Source: Alkalihalobacterium chitinilyticum | GTDB lineage: Bacteria > Bacillota > Bacilli > Bacillales > Bacillaceae_F | Assembly: GCF_029028005.1 (NCBI RefSeq) | Contig: NZ_JAOTPO010000013.1 | Coordinates: forward strand, 91,051 to 155,050 | Length of the DNA stretch: 64,000 nt | Reading direction: 5' to 3' | In this document: positions 25,337 to 33,593 of the stretch, piece after piece | How positions within the stretch are numbered: the stretch's first letter is position 1 | How the letters are laid out: every line of letters starts with the position of its first letter | Translations under genes and position numbers: made by a program | The notes under the pieces: model-generated | Database searches by the model: none | Told to the model about the DNA's origin: nothing | What the model saw: only the letters and a program-made list of their open reading frames with translations

Positions 25337-25600
25337 GCAATAATAATTGTAGAGTGTATTCTTTGTTCTTTATGTGTTGTAGCAGGGATTTGCTGAAGAA
25401 ACACCAGGTAACTTCAGTGTCTATTATTTTGGTTGATCCACACTTGTGGAATGACCTACAGAGCAAAATACACTTTGCTGAATTTAGCAAAGTGTACTGT
25501 CGGGGCGGGACTTTTCTTCTGTTTAAAATTTTTGCCTGTATCCTAAATATGATGAATTATTGTTTAGTGCTCGATATGAATCACCTTAAATGATCATCAT
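25337..25600. other. Non-coding spacer with a perfect hairpin
   Basis: TACACTTTGCT (25469-25479) pairs perfectly with AGCAAAGTGTA (25486-25496) around GAATTT. No T-tract follows. It may be a protein-binding palindrome or part of an RNA. Nothing else is recognised. Confidence 0.45.
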
Positions 25601-26362
25601 TTAGTCCATCACCAATCCACCGTCAACTACAAGGTTCTGGCCTGTTACAGCTCGTGCCCATGGTGATGCGAAGAACAGAGCGGTTTCAGCAAATTCTTCT
25701 GGTGTCGTTACTTTTTGTAAAGGAGTCGTCGCTTGAATGATCCCAAACACTTCTTCTGTTGTGACGCTGCTTGCATCGGTTTCTTTTAAGAGCCCACCCG
25801 AAATCATATTTACCGTAATCCCGTATTGCCCGAGCTCTTTAGCCATATTGCGGGTAAATCCTAGGAGTGCAGCCTTGCCGGTAGTGTATTCATGGTAGGC
25901 GACCACTGGATTTTGCACTAAGTTTGTACCTACATTGACAATACGACCAAACCCATTTTCCTTCATGTCAGCTAAACATGCTTGGACCGTATTTAATGAA
26001 CCCTTCACACTTCCTTCAAACTGGGTATTAAAGTTTTCCCATTGAAGTTCAAACGCATTTTTCTGAGCTACAGGATTGAATTGAAAGTCGATTAACGCAT
26101 TGTTTAGGATCGTTGTAACTGGGGTTTTAAAGTAATCTTTCGCTTGAGCTACCATCGCTTCTACTTGGTCTTTATCTCTCACATCAGCTTGAATAGCGAT
26201 CGCTTTTTCACCTAATGTCTGAGCCAAGTCTTCTGCCTTTTCCTTACTCTTAAAATAGTTCACGATGACATTTGCGCCTTCTTTTACAAAAGCCTTAGCC
26301 AATGCAGCTCCTACTCCACGACTTGCTCCAGTAATCAATACGGTTTGTTGCCGTAATTCCAT
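25601..26362 (-). CDS. SDR-family oxidoreductase, FabG-like, under a TPP riboswitch (253 aa)
   Basis: Short-chain dehydrogenase with TGASRGVGAAL (cofactor loop, 11-20), NNALI in the NAG-motif position, and catalytic Y-x3-K in YHEYTTGKAALLGF. It ends in the usual GQNLVVDGGLVMD. Annotation would normally be 3-oxoacyl-ACP reductase, but the gene is alone behind a TPP riboswitch and terminator. Control by thiamine status points to a role in thiamine or thiamine-precursor metabolism, not in fatty-acid synthesis (inference). GGAGGG lies six bases before the ATG. Confidence 0.88.
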   Translation of the reverse strand: MELRQQTVLITGASRGVGAALAKAFVKEGANVIVNYFKSKEKAEDLAQTLGEKAIAIQADVRDKDQVEAMVAQAKDYFKTPVTTILNNALIDFQFNPVAQKNAFELQWENFNTQFEGSVKGSLNTVQACLADMKENGFGRIVNVGTNLVQNPVVAYHEYTTGKAALLGFTRNMAKELGQYGITVNMISGGLLKETDASSVTTEEVFGIIQATTPLQKVTTPEEFAETALFFASPWARAVTGQNLVVDGGLVMD

Positions 26363-26406
26363 AGCAATCCCTCCATTTTATGTAATAAAAATCCAGATTT
26401 GCCCGC

Positions 26407-26438
26407 AAAAAAAACTAGGCCTGAAATAAGGACCTAGT
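26407..26438 (-). terminator. Riboswitch-controlled terminator
   Basis: On the minus strand ACTAGGTCC and GGCCTAGT form a stem around TTATTTCA, followed by eight T residues. It lies between the TPP aptamer and the SDR start, as expected for transcription attenuation when TPP binds. Confidence 0.85.
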
Positions 26439-26454
26439 CATAGTTCAAACTCAA

Positions 26455-26546
26455 CTACTTCCCTACGCTGGTATCACCCAGATCAGGTCCTGAGGGTCAA
26501 AAAGTCTGTTCCTTTTTTCTCAGCCTGAACGACAGGCTCCCCTAGT
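26455..26546 (-). ncRNA. TPP riboswitch (THI element)
   Basis: Read on the minus strand, the conserved blocks appear in order: GGGGAGCC, GGCTGAGA, GACCCTCAGGACCTGATCTGG, then GTGATACCAGCGTAGGGAAG. These are the canonical TPP aptamer elements (P2 CUGAGA and P4/P5 ACCUGAUCUGG with the AUACCAGCGUAGGGAAG end). The variable P3 arm lies between. A terminator follows within 20 bases. Confidence 0.95.
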
Positions 26547-26757
26547 AGAGCATATTCTCTTGGTAAAACTTTCAAATCTATTTCTATTTTATAACTTGAC
26601 CAAGAATTAATCAATTTAAAGGCTTTGAAATATTAATAGAATATTGAGGATTCGGCGTAACTTTGATTTTATAGGCGAAACTTTTAATATATCGACGCAA
26701 CTGTACTTCCTACACCAATGCTTCGTTCGGCATCATACTCAATAACAGTTTGCGCCA

Positions 26758-26786
26758 AAATAAGGCCTTGCCTCGTTACAAGGCAT
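26758..26786 (-). terminator. Hairpin after the M50 protease gene
   Basis: GCCTTG at 26765-26770 pairs with CAAGGC at 26779-26784. On the minus strand it is followed by CTTATTTTG, a weak T-tract. Confidence 0.5.
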
Positions 26787-26804
26787 TAACACTGAAACCG
26801 ATTC

Positions 26805-27989
26805 CTATACCGCATTTTCTACACGATTTTTCATCCACGAATACAACAATAACCCGAGGATCAACACGGATTGTCCAACAAAGACGACTGCATCCCAAAA
26901 GACAGGATCGTTGACCGGTTGCAAAAAGCCTGGAAGTATTTTCGAATAAGCATAAATCGTCTGTGGAATAAAATAAAAGATAAATAGACTGCAAGTTAAT
27001 AAGATTCCGGTTACATAAAAGATAGAATACAGCTTCACCGTTTTCTCTTCTCCAGCAAACGTTTCTGTTGCAGTTGGGCTTTTGATCCACGGCACCCACC
27101 GACTTAACAGCTTTCTCCCGTTTTCCATCACATTGTAACAACCTGTACAATTTTCAAAAACATAATATAAATCCGTTTTCATGTAAAAACAACATTGATA
27201 GATCGTACGAATAAAGATATCAAGGACGATGAGCCCTAAAATTCCCGCGATCAAACCGTGACTTACATCAAAAAAGAGCTGCAAACTTAAAGCGATAAAA
27301 AGCATCAACTGATCAAAGCATAAACCGCCAAAGTACAATATATTTCTCTGTTTAGGTGCGAGCTTCCATGCAGGTGTTAAATCCGTTTCAAACACAACAA
27401 AAAATAACCGGTGTCCGACTCCGAGTTTTGCTGGTAAATCATAAGAGCGGACGGCTAAAATGTGCCCGAGTTCATGGATCAATACTAGCACCAATGAAAC
27501 TCCCATCCAGGTTAACAAGCTAGGCATGACCGTTTCAAATAAAAAGATATCCTTATAACTAGGAAACAATTGCGGATTAACAATAAAAAATAAAACGTTA
27601 ATAGCTAGTAAAACGACATACCATTTATTCGAGAACCGGTTAAAAAAGAAACGTCCAACAATGGAAGGAATCCATGTAAACCCCGAGTCTGATGATCGGT
27701 TCTTCTCCACTTCAACCGTTACACCGTCCACTTCTTTAATTAACTGTAATTCCAAAAGTTGCTCAGCAAAATCGACCATATCTATCGTTTCTTCTGGGTA
27801 TGTTTGTTTTAGATCGATTTCAATTTGTTCCAGGGAGCCCCCACGATTGATCTGTTCAATTGCATCAATACAAACTTGCGGCATCTCATAAAACTCACCA
27901 GATGTTACTTCTTCAACAATATAATGTTTTTTATCTTTACGAATGGTTAACGGCTGTAATGTCAGTTTCGATTGAAGTGATAGCTTCAT
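26805..27989 (-). CDS. Membrane M50 zinc protease with PqqD-like N-terminal domain (394 aa)
   Basis: Residues about 12-95 resemble a PqqD/RRE-type winged-helix domain, the module that binds RiPP leader peptides. A membrane M50 (COG1994-type) protease follows: the zinc motif HELGH at 172-176 lies in a helix, MKTDLYYV supplies the likely third ligand (Asp273), and about seven transmembrane helices fill 120-390. Cys266, Cys267, Cys281 and Cys284 cluster near the active site. YydH-like proteins of this build cleave or export small modified peptides. The gene follows a 21-codon Cys-Trp-Trp-Cys peptide gene, separated by an attenuating hairpin, so that peptide is the obvious substrate (inference). 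Confidence 0.85.
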   Translation of the reverse strand: MKLSLQSKLTLQPLTIRKDKKHYIVEEVTSGEFYEMPQVCIDAIEQINRGGSLEQIEIDLKQTYPEETIDMVDFAEQLLELQLIKEVDGVTVEVEKNRSSDSGFTWIPSIVGRFFFNRFSNKWYVVLLAINVLFFIVNPQLFPSYKDIFLFETVMPSLLTWMGVSLVLVLIHELGHILAVRSYDLPAKLGVGHRLFFVVFETDLTPAWKLAPKQRNILYFGGLCFDQLMLFIALSLQLFFDVSHGLIAGILGLIVLDIFIRTIYQCCFYMKTDLYYVFENCTGCYNVMENGRKLLSRWVPWIKSPTATETFAGEEKTVKLYSIFYVTGILLTCSLFIFYFIPQTIYAYSKILPGFLQPVNDPVFWDAVVFVGQSVLILGLLLYSWMKNRVENAV

Positions 27990-28008
27990 GTTTGTGCCTT
28001 CCCTCTAT

Positions 28009-28046
28009 AAAAATAAATAAGGATGCCCAGTGTTTCTAGCATCCTT
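28009..28046 (-). terminator. Intercistronic hairpin between peptide and protease genes
   Basis: AAGGATGC (28019-28026) pairs perfectly with GCATCCTT (28039-28046). On the minus strand a T-rich tract (ATTTATTTTTAT) follows. It probably lets only part of the transcripts continue into the protease gene, giving excess peptide. Confidence 0.7.
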
Positions 28047-28067
28047 ATAATAAATTATCAGCATTAT

Positions 28068-28133
28068 TTATCGTCCGAAATATGTGCACCACCAGCAAGT
28101 TAATTTAATCTTTTTTAATTTACGAATTTTCAT
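28068..28133 (-). CDS. 21-residue Cys-Trp-Trp-Cys peptide, candidate RiPP or signal precursor
   Basis: A 21-codon gene with an excellent ribosome-binding site (AGGAGG, nine bases before ATG). Residues 1-11 are Lys/Arg-rich with alternating Ile and Leu (five Lys, one Arg). Residues 12-21 are TCWWCTYFGR, with Cys13 and Cys16 flanking two Trp. It starts 33 bases after the HD-GYP stop and is followed by a hairpin and the PqqD-M50 protease gene. It could be a tiny RiPP, a disulfide- or thioether-bridged signal, or a regulatory leader peptide with tandem Trp codons. The strong SD, independent stop and RRE-protease partner favour a product. Confidence 0.7.
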   Translation of the reverse strand: MKIRKLKKIKLTCWWCTYFGR

Positions 28134-28166
28134 AGTTTTTCACCTCCTCTTCCTTGTAAAATTTAA

Positions 28167-29312
28167 TCATTTTACTTTCGTGTCTGGCCACGGATAGTTT
28201 TTATGATATTCACACCAAGAAGGATAAACTTTTTCAAATAATTCAACTATCTGAGGATCAAACTGAGAGCCTTTTCCATCGACGATTCTTCTATAGGCTT
28301 CACTAACCGGCATTGCCGAACGGTAGGATCTAGAAGAAGTCATCGCATCAAAAGCATCCGCTACAGAAGTAATTCTAGCTAGTAATGGTATGTTCGCACC
28401 TTGTAATTGTTCGGGGTACCCTTTCCCGTCCCAACGTTCATGATGGTACTTAATGACATCAAGGTGTTCGGCTACACCTTCAACGTGTTTAACCGCTTCA
28501 GCCCCCACAGTCGGATGGCTCTTAATCAGTTCAAACTCCTCTTGAGTAAGTCTGCCTGGCTTCATTAGTATCGAGTCCGGAATATGGATTTTTCCAATAT
28601 CGTGCAATAAACAAACATTATAAAAAGAGTTCAGTTCAACTTCTTTAAACTTCCCTGTTTCTTTAGCTAAGGACATTGCGTAATCGGCTACTCTTTCACT
28701 ATGGCCTCTCGTGTATGGGTCCTTCAGCTCTAAAGTTGAAATAATTCCTTTTACAATTCCTTCTAACTGTTTATCATAGGAATTCTTAAGAGCCGATAGA
28801 TAGCTAATAAAACGATTAAGAAGAATGAAAGCTATTAAGGCTAAAACAGCTACAATAAGCATCGGCTGCATCACAGCAAGGTCTTGGATGACTAAGCCGA
28901 CAATACCTAAACGAACAATAGTACCTAAGGATACGAGTACAAAATAAAACTTATTTACAAAAATAGGCGAGAATAAAACAATCATTAATTCTACAATATT
29001 CCCGCTGCTATACGAATTGGGGTTGTCCCAGTAAATGATGATGTCGTTAAAGATTGTTAAAAGTGAAAAGGTAAAAAAATAAACATATTTGATCGTTTCA
29101 GGTTGATTGTTTTTTAATAGATAAATTGCAATCGGTAATAGCCCAATAACGATAATATGAAACCAATAGCCTAAACCATCATTAGGCAGTCCAGGTTCTG
29201 CTCTTATAAAAAAGTAATAAATAATATCATACGAGAAAAAAATGATATAGAACAGCATTAAAAACCATTTAATGGTTTGGTGCTCTTCATTTAATCTAAT
29301 TTGATTTTGCAT
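28167..29312 (-). CDS. Membrane HD-GYP protein, putative c-di-GMP phosphodiesterase or signal receptor (381 aa)
   Basis: Six or seven transmembrane helices in residues 15-170 form a sensor region without an obvious extracellular domain. A coiled linker and an HD-GYP domain (about 180-365) follow, with LLHDIGK (HD), HHERWDGKGYP (HHE and GYP) and the SVADAFDAMTSSRSYR motif, all catalytic residues present. HD-GYP domains hydrolyse c-di-GMP. AGGAGC precedes the ATG. The peptide gene begins 33 bases after its stop, so it is probably the first gene of the peptide-protease operon and might sense that peptide (inference). A GGDEF gene lies 0.9 kb away. Confidence 0.88.
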   Translation of the reverse strand: MQNQIRLNEEHQTIKWFLMLFYIIFFSYDIIYYFFIRAEPGLPNDGLGYWFHIIVIGLLPIAIYLLKNNQPETIKYVYFFTFSLLTIFNDIIIYWDNPNSYSSGNIVELMIVLFSPIFVNKFYFVLVSLGTIVRLGIVGLVIQDLAVMQPMLIVAVLALIAFILLNRFISYLSALKNSYDKQLEGIVKGIISTLELKDPYTRGHSERVADYAMSLAKETGKFKEVELNSFYNVCLLHDIGKIHIPDSILMKPGRLTQEEFELIKSHPTVGAEAVKHVEGVAEHLDVIKYHHERWDGKGYPEQLQGANIPLLARITSVADAFDAMTSSRSYRSAMPVSEAYRRIVDGKGSQFDPQIVELFEKVYPSWCEYHKNYPWPDTKVK

Positions 29313-29753
29313 TACTTGCTCCTAACTACTTTTACTACTCCGACAAAGTTCTAGAAAATCCTACCAATTACTCCACAAGTCGAGGTTTTACGCTATTTTC
29401 ATACTACAATAATTAGTAGCTTTTCACTATGACATTAATACCTATTTTTGATTGTTACTATTATCTTATAAAAATGGAAATAGAGTATTTTCTTGTTTCT
29501 TTAGACCTTAGTTTGTTCCTTTATATCCCACATAAAGGATAAATTTAGTAGGATTGATTTTAGGATGTTTTTAAAGTATTATTTATCTTCAACCTATTGG
29601 ACTACTGTATGAAGTTTTTTGAAACACCGATTTAAATTGTTTAATATGGATTGCGTCTCGAAAATCTTTGTATACAATAGAAGTAGAACCTGCTGCCAAT
29701 CTCTCTTTGGTAATAAGGTCATGAGATCGAGATGAATGAAAGGAAATACAGAC
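29313..29753. other. Divergent intergenic region
   Basis: It should hold promoters for the HD-GYP operon (minus) and the gene at 29754 (plus). No clear consensus promoter, operator or gene remnant is visible. The open frames here are shadows. Confidence 0.4.
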
Positions 29754-30056
29754 ATGATAAAAAAATCTGATATTCATGAACGGTTAGCTTCATTAATTGG
29801 ACAAGAGTTGACCAATGAAAACTTACATGATGCATTATTTTGTGATGAAAAGCATATAAAAATCCGACGCCGTGTACGAAATGGTACACATTCTTATCTA
29901 AACTATAAAGTTAGATCTGCTCCAACCAATAACGGGCAACCCGTCGTCGATATTACCATTTCCGGTACCCCGAACATTTACCGCTTGGCCCTTGAAGAAA
30001 AAGACGGGAAACTGATCATTCTATCTGAGCCAAGAATTAACTTTTCGGTTTTGTAA
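29754..30056 (+). CDS. Hypothetical protein (100 aa)
   Basis: Small soluble protein: a helical N-terminus (about 1-30), a basic stretch (EKHIKIRRRVRNGTHSYLNYKV), then beta-rich segments (VVDITISGTPNIYRLAL, DGKLIILSEPRI). The ATG at 29754 is chosen for AAAGGA nine bases upstream; the frame opens 18 bases earlier without support. A perfect terminator follows at 30095-30128. The family is not recognised. Confidence 0.65.
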   Translation: MIKKSDIHERLASLIGQELTNENLHDALFCDEKHIKIRRRVRNGTHSYLNYKVRSAPTNNGQPVVDITISGTPNIYRLALEEKDGKLIILSEPRINFSVL

Positions 30057-30094
30057 GAATATTAACGAATCTTAGATGAATTTTAACGCATATA

Positions 30095-30128
30095 AAAACA
30101 CCTATCGTACTTAAAGATAGGTGTTTTC
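30095..30128. terminator. Bidirectional terminator
   Basis: AAAACACCTATC pairs with GATAGGTGTTTT around a short loop. It sits between the convergent genes ending at 30056 and 30208. Confidence 0.9.
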
Positions 30129-30207
30129 GTATATCTCTTTTTCCCTTTACTCAATCGAACGCTCATACAAATTGTCTGTCTAACAGCAACTGCTTTTTCA
30201 GACGCGA

Positions 30208-31794
30208 CTACGCAATTCGATCATTCGGTGACCAAATCGTCGTCCTGTTCCTGCCACTAGATTTTGATTGGTACATTGCTTTATCTGCAAATAAAAATAG
30301 TTCATCTAACGAATGGGTATGAAATGGGAACTCTGATATCCCTAAAGAAATAGTGATTGATGTGCCTACAGTTGTGGTTGTATTCTCCAATCTAGCCCGA
30401 ATTTTTTCTGCAACGATAAAAGCTTCTTTAGAAGTAGTATCCGGGAGCAGTAAGATAAACTCTTCTCCCCCAAACCGAAAGAAGTGATCTTGTTTTCTTA
30501 TCAGAGATTGAACCATCTCCGTTAAGTCTTTTAAAACTTCATCTCCTTGTAAATGCCCATACGTATCATTAATTGATTTAAAATGATCAATATCAAGGAT
30601 CACTAGTGAAAATAGTTGTCCGTCATTCACCAATCTGGTCATCACTTCGTTGAACTTTCGCCGATTTGGTAATTCAGTCAGTGTGTCTGTCATGGCTTCT
30701 TCTACAAGTTTTTGATTATTCTGTTGAACGGTTTCTATCGCAATTTTTACACTTTGAGTTAAAAGATCTGCTTCTCGATTCCAATGAGATTTAGGAATAG
30801 TGACCCGTACTTCTCGTTCGGTACCTAGCTGGTTGACTAGGTCTGCCAGCTCTATAAATGGTTTGGCTAGTTTTCTGGCAAAAGTCAAGGAAATTAATAA
30901 TATCAAGATAAAAGGAACTAGTATCGTTAGAATTAAGTTTTGAATATGATTTTTTTGTAGTTCATTGACAGAAGAAACAGGCGTTTGTTGGACGACACCC
31001 CAGCTTATTTCAGGAATGTAGTTGTAAGCAGCATACATCGGGACACCTTTTGTATTCACCACGTATTCCTTGCCGCTTTCACCTTGTAAAAGTTTAGAAA
31101 CTACTGTATTTCCCCTGACTTCGTCCCCAATACGGTTCATATCAGGGTGGAACAGAATTTTTCCTTGTGGTCCAACGACAAAGTAATAAGAACCATTACT
31201 TTCAATATTATCATTCCCCAGAATTTCATTAAGAACGTTCTCTTCTTGTAGGTAGATCGAACCACCAATAATTCCTTTGTAATTTCCTTCACTATCGAAC
31301 AAAGGTTCACTCAATAAAACTAGCATTCGTCCTGAAGGTGCGATATAAGGAGGTGTTAACATCCGGACTTTCGCATCCACTACATCTTTCGTCATCCCTG
31401 TAACCGCTTCCCCTTTTAATCCAACAGTAATAGGTGCTATATTCTGAATGACTCCTGTTTCATCTATCCATGCAAGGGAATTAAAATATCTGCTGCTTTT
31501 CTTCAAAAGTTCAAGGTAATCCTGTATTTCTTCGTCTGTCATCTGAGGATTATTCGAAAGAAAATAACTGATCTCTTGCAGGCTGATTTTCATTGATTTA
31601 AACAGCGAATCCACGGAACTACTTATCTTCTCTGACTTTGAATAATTTAAAGATAAATGAGTATCTATCAGTGACCTCTTCTCGGACTGATAGGATGCAA
31701 ACAACAAAATGACAGTAGTTAATAAAACTGATGTAGTAATAAGACCGATTAGTAAAGTTGTTAGTTTTAATTTTCGTTTAAATAATGTTTTCAT
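30208..31794 (-). CDS. Membrane diguanylate cyclase, Cache-GGDEF (528 aa)
   Basis: N-terminal helix (about 12-34), an extracytoplasmic dCache-type sensor domain (about 40-280, with YFNSLAWIDETGVIQNIAP and GGSIYLQEE), a second helix (about 285-305), a short linker region and a GGDEF domain (about 365-520). The active site reads FRFGGEEF. The inhibitory RxxD site (RKQD) lies five residues upstream. This predicts an active, product-inhibited c-di-GMP synthase responding to an external ligand. It faces the HD-GYP gene across one small gene, so synthesis and breakdown enzymes are close together. Confidence 0.92.
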   Translation of the reverse strand: MKTLFKRKLKLTTLLIGLITTSVLLTTVILLFASYQSEKRSLIDTHLSLNYSKSEKISSSVDSLFKSMKISLQEISYFLSNNPQMTDEEIQDYLELLKKSSRYFNSLAWIDETGVIQNIAPITVGLKGEAVTGMTKDVVDAKVRMLTPPYIAPSGRMLVLLSEPLFDSEGNYKGIIGGSIYLQEENVLNEILGNDNIESNGSYYFVVGPQGKILFHPDMNRIGDEVRGNTVVSKLLQGESGKEYVVNTKGVPMYAAYNYIPEISWGVVQQTPVSSVNELQKNHIQNLILTILVPFILILLISLTFARKLAKPFIELADLVNQLGTEREVRVTIPKSHWNREADLLTQSVKIAIETVQQNNQKLVEEAMTDTLTELPNRRKFNEVMTRLVNDGQLFSLVILDIDHFKSINDTYGHLQGDEVLKDLTEMVQSLIRKQDHFFRFGGEEFILLLPDTTSKEAFIVAEKIRARLENTTTTVGTSITISLGISEFPFHTHSLDELFLFADKAMYQSKSSGRNRTTIWSPNDRIA

Positions 31795-31935
31795 GAGAAA
31801 GATCCAATCCTAAAAAGATACATTTGGTAATTTCCGTAACTTTTATATTATACACAAAAAACTAGCGAAAAAAGACTATTTTCACTAGTTTAATATATTT
31901 GGTAATCTGGTGCGGTTCCGTAACTCGTATTTAGA

Positions 31936-32217
31936 TCAAACAAAAACAAAGGTATAGATTAATAATGCGAAAATGGACAGCGTTAATACCCCATCCTTGA
32001 TCGTCATCTTAACCCCCTTTTTCTTGTTATACCAAAATATCTTTGAAACCATTAAAATAAATAGCCAAATAAGGACACAAGTAATAAAAAGATGAATGAA
32101 AGGATGTTCATTAATAATAAAAAAGGCAAATAGCCCTATAATTAGTAAGAAAATAAAAAATTTAATAATGGTATATTTTTTCGAGTTAAAGAAAAACTCT
32201 ATCATGTCTTCATTCAT
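31936..32217 (-). CDS. Small integral membrane protein (93 aa)
   Basis: About three hydrophobic helices (17-35, 39-60 and 72-92) with a charged N-terminus and a Lys-rich loop (WYNKKKGVKMTIKDG). AAGGAGGGG precedes the ATG, so it is likely a real gene. Family not recognised. Confidence 0.6.
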   Translation of the reverse strand: MNEDMIEFFFNSKKYTIIKFFIFLLIIGLFAFFIINEHPFIHLFITCVLIWLFILMVSKIFWYNKKKGVKMTIKDGVLTLSIFALLIYTFVFV

Positions 32218-32423
32218 CTTCCCCTCCTTCTAACCTTTTTTTCTGCAATACTGTTATCAATAAAAATGGTTACACAGATTTAAAATATTCACAAACCATT
32301 AGGTATAATTATACTTTTTTTCTAGATACTAACTTAATCTGTTGTTCTATATATACCTTACCATAAAAAACCAAAACAAGTCATAGATCTTTATAACTCA
32401 ACCATACTAAGGTTCTTTTCATA

Positions 32424-32455
32424 TAAAAAGATGCAGAGATACACATCTCTGCATC
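32424..32455 (-). terminator. Terminator of the cupin gene
   Basis: GATGCAGAGAT pairs with ATCTCTGCATC around a four-base loop and is followed by TTTTT on the minus strand. Confidence 0.85.
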
Positions 32456-32477
32456 ATATTGCTTTATAATCAGAAAA

Positions 32478-33047
32478 CTACTTGCCTTGCAAGTAGTCTG
32501 GTAGATACTTATTTTTTAACGATTTTTCTACTCCAAACCACCTGCCTAAATTCGCTAAGTTATTAAACAATAGGTATTGCACAGCTTTTGGGATTTCACA
32601 AATATACGTATCTTGCATTTTTAAGATTAATGCTGTATGAATCATATTTTTCGGCAGCCCTTTTTCATTGACCTTTCTGTCCTCAATTAAACCATAACCA
32701 ATGCGCATCGATTCTTCAAATTGATGGCCGGGTGTCAACCTGACAGTAAACGTTACTGGTTCGTTCGAAGTATTAGTAAAACGATGATTGACACCTACTG
32801 GAACAGTCACTCGGTCGCCAGGTGTTAATTTTATTTCTTCCTCGCGCACTGTAACCATTAATTCCCCTTTCTCTACTTCAAACGTTTCTTCGAAGGCTAA
32901 ATGATAGTGAAGCGGCGGACCTTCCCCTTCTGGTGGCAGCTTTACTCGAATGAATAAGTATTCCTGATTCGTTTCGTGACAGGACTCAACAAAGGTAATT
33001 TCCTCCCCTGTAATCCCATGGACAATTGTTCGTTCTGTTGTACTCAA
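32478..33047 (-). CDS. Cupin-domain protein (189 aa)
   Basis: One cupin_2 barrel at about 25-110. Motif 1 is PPLHYHLAFEETFEVEKGEL (metal ligands His, His, Glu) and motif 2 is VPVGVNHRFTN. A helical C-terminal extension of about 70 residues follows, with a hydrophobic centre. TTG start with AAAGGAAG ten bases upstream. Resembles small cupins annotated as quercetinase- or auxin-binding-like; the substrate is unknown. It is monocistronic. Confidence 0.8.
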   Translation of the reverse strand: MSTTERTIVHGITGEEITFVESCHETNQEYLFIRVKLPPEGEGPPLHYHLAFEETFEVEKGELMVTVREEEIKLTPGDRVTVPVGVNHRFTNTSNEPVTFTVRLTPGHQFEESMRIGYGLIEDRKVNEKGLPKNMIHTALILKMQDTYICEIPKAVQYLLFNNLANLGRWFGVEKSLKNKYLPDYLQGK

Positions 33048-33382
33048 TGTTTACACTTCCTTTCATTAATTGTAGGACTAACTAAGTGAACATTTATACC
33101 GTAATCTAAAGAAGTCTACACACATTATCGTTTGGAAGTTATTCTGTTTTTGAGGTGAAGTAATGCAGGTTGTAAGCTGCTGCCATATTGAAAAATGTGT
33201 TTAACGGATAGTACTTCAATAGACTCATCACTTTCGCAATATATTATATCTAAATATGGAATTGGTTTCCGTTCTTTTCGTTAAGTTATTACTTTTTTTA
33301 TGACTATTATCATAGTGTCATAGAACTATGGACCTATTTTATTAATTATATATAAGGATTTTCGTATCTATAAATCTTTTAC
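33048..33382. other. Intergenic spacer
   Basis: AT-rich with no recognised gene. It holds the upstream region of the cupin gene. Confidence 0.4.
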
Positions 33383-33469
33383 CATGTATCCGCTCATCCA
33401 GGACTCGCTCAACAATGGATTGAAAGTAATTTCCGTGAAACACTCGCAGAGATCGCACGGTTAGTATGA
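33383..33469 (+). pseudogene. Orphan C-terminal gene tail
   Basis: About 28 codons reading HVSAHPGLAQQWIESNFRET and then LAEIARLV, then TGA. It has no start or upstream frame. It has the helical, amphipathic look of a real protein end, possibly a TetR-type regulator, but is too short to assign. Confidence 0.3.
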
Positions 33470-33534
33470 ACTTTTATGGACCCCTTTGCCACTGGTGAAC
33501 TGAAAAATATAAAAGTTTTCATTGAATTTAAAGC

Positions 33535-33578
33535 AAAAAAAAGCTAGAGCCACAAAAATGTGATGACTCTAGCTTTTA
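33535..33578 (-). terminator. Terminator of the sodium-channel gene
   Basis: AAAGCTAGAG pairs with CTCTAGCTTT with an inner CACA/TGTG pairing; eight T residues follow on the minus strand. Confidence 0.85.
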
Positions 33579-33593
33579 GCTTACATAAATTAT

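Noticed and set aside
26776..27150. 124-codon Cys-rich frame overlapping the M50 gene
   Set aside because: It lies out of frame within the protease gene, has no ribosome-binding site and an irregular composition.
29589..29777. 62-codon minus-strand frame upstream of the HD-GYP gene
   Set aside because: It overlaps the start of the plus-strand gene at 29754, lacks a ribosome-binding site and has no protein-like features.
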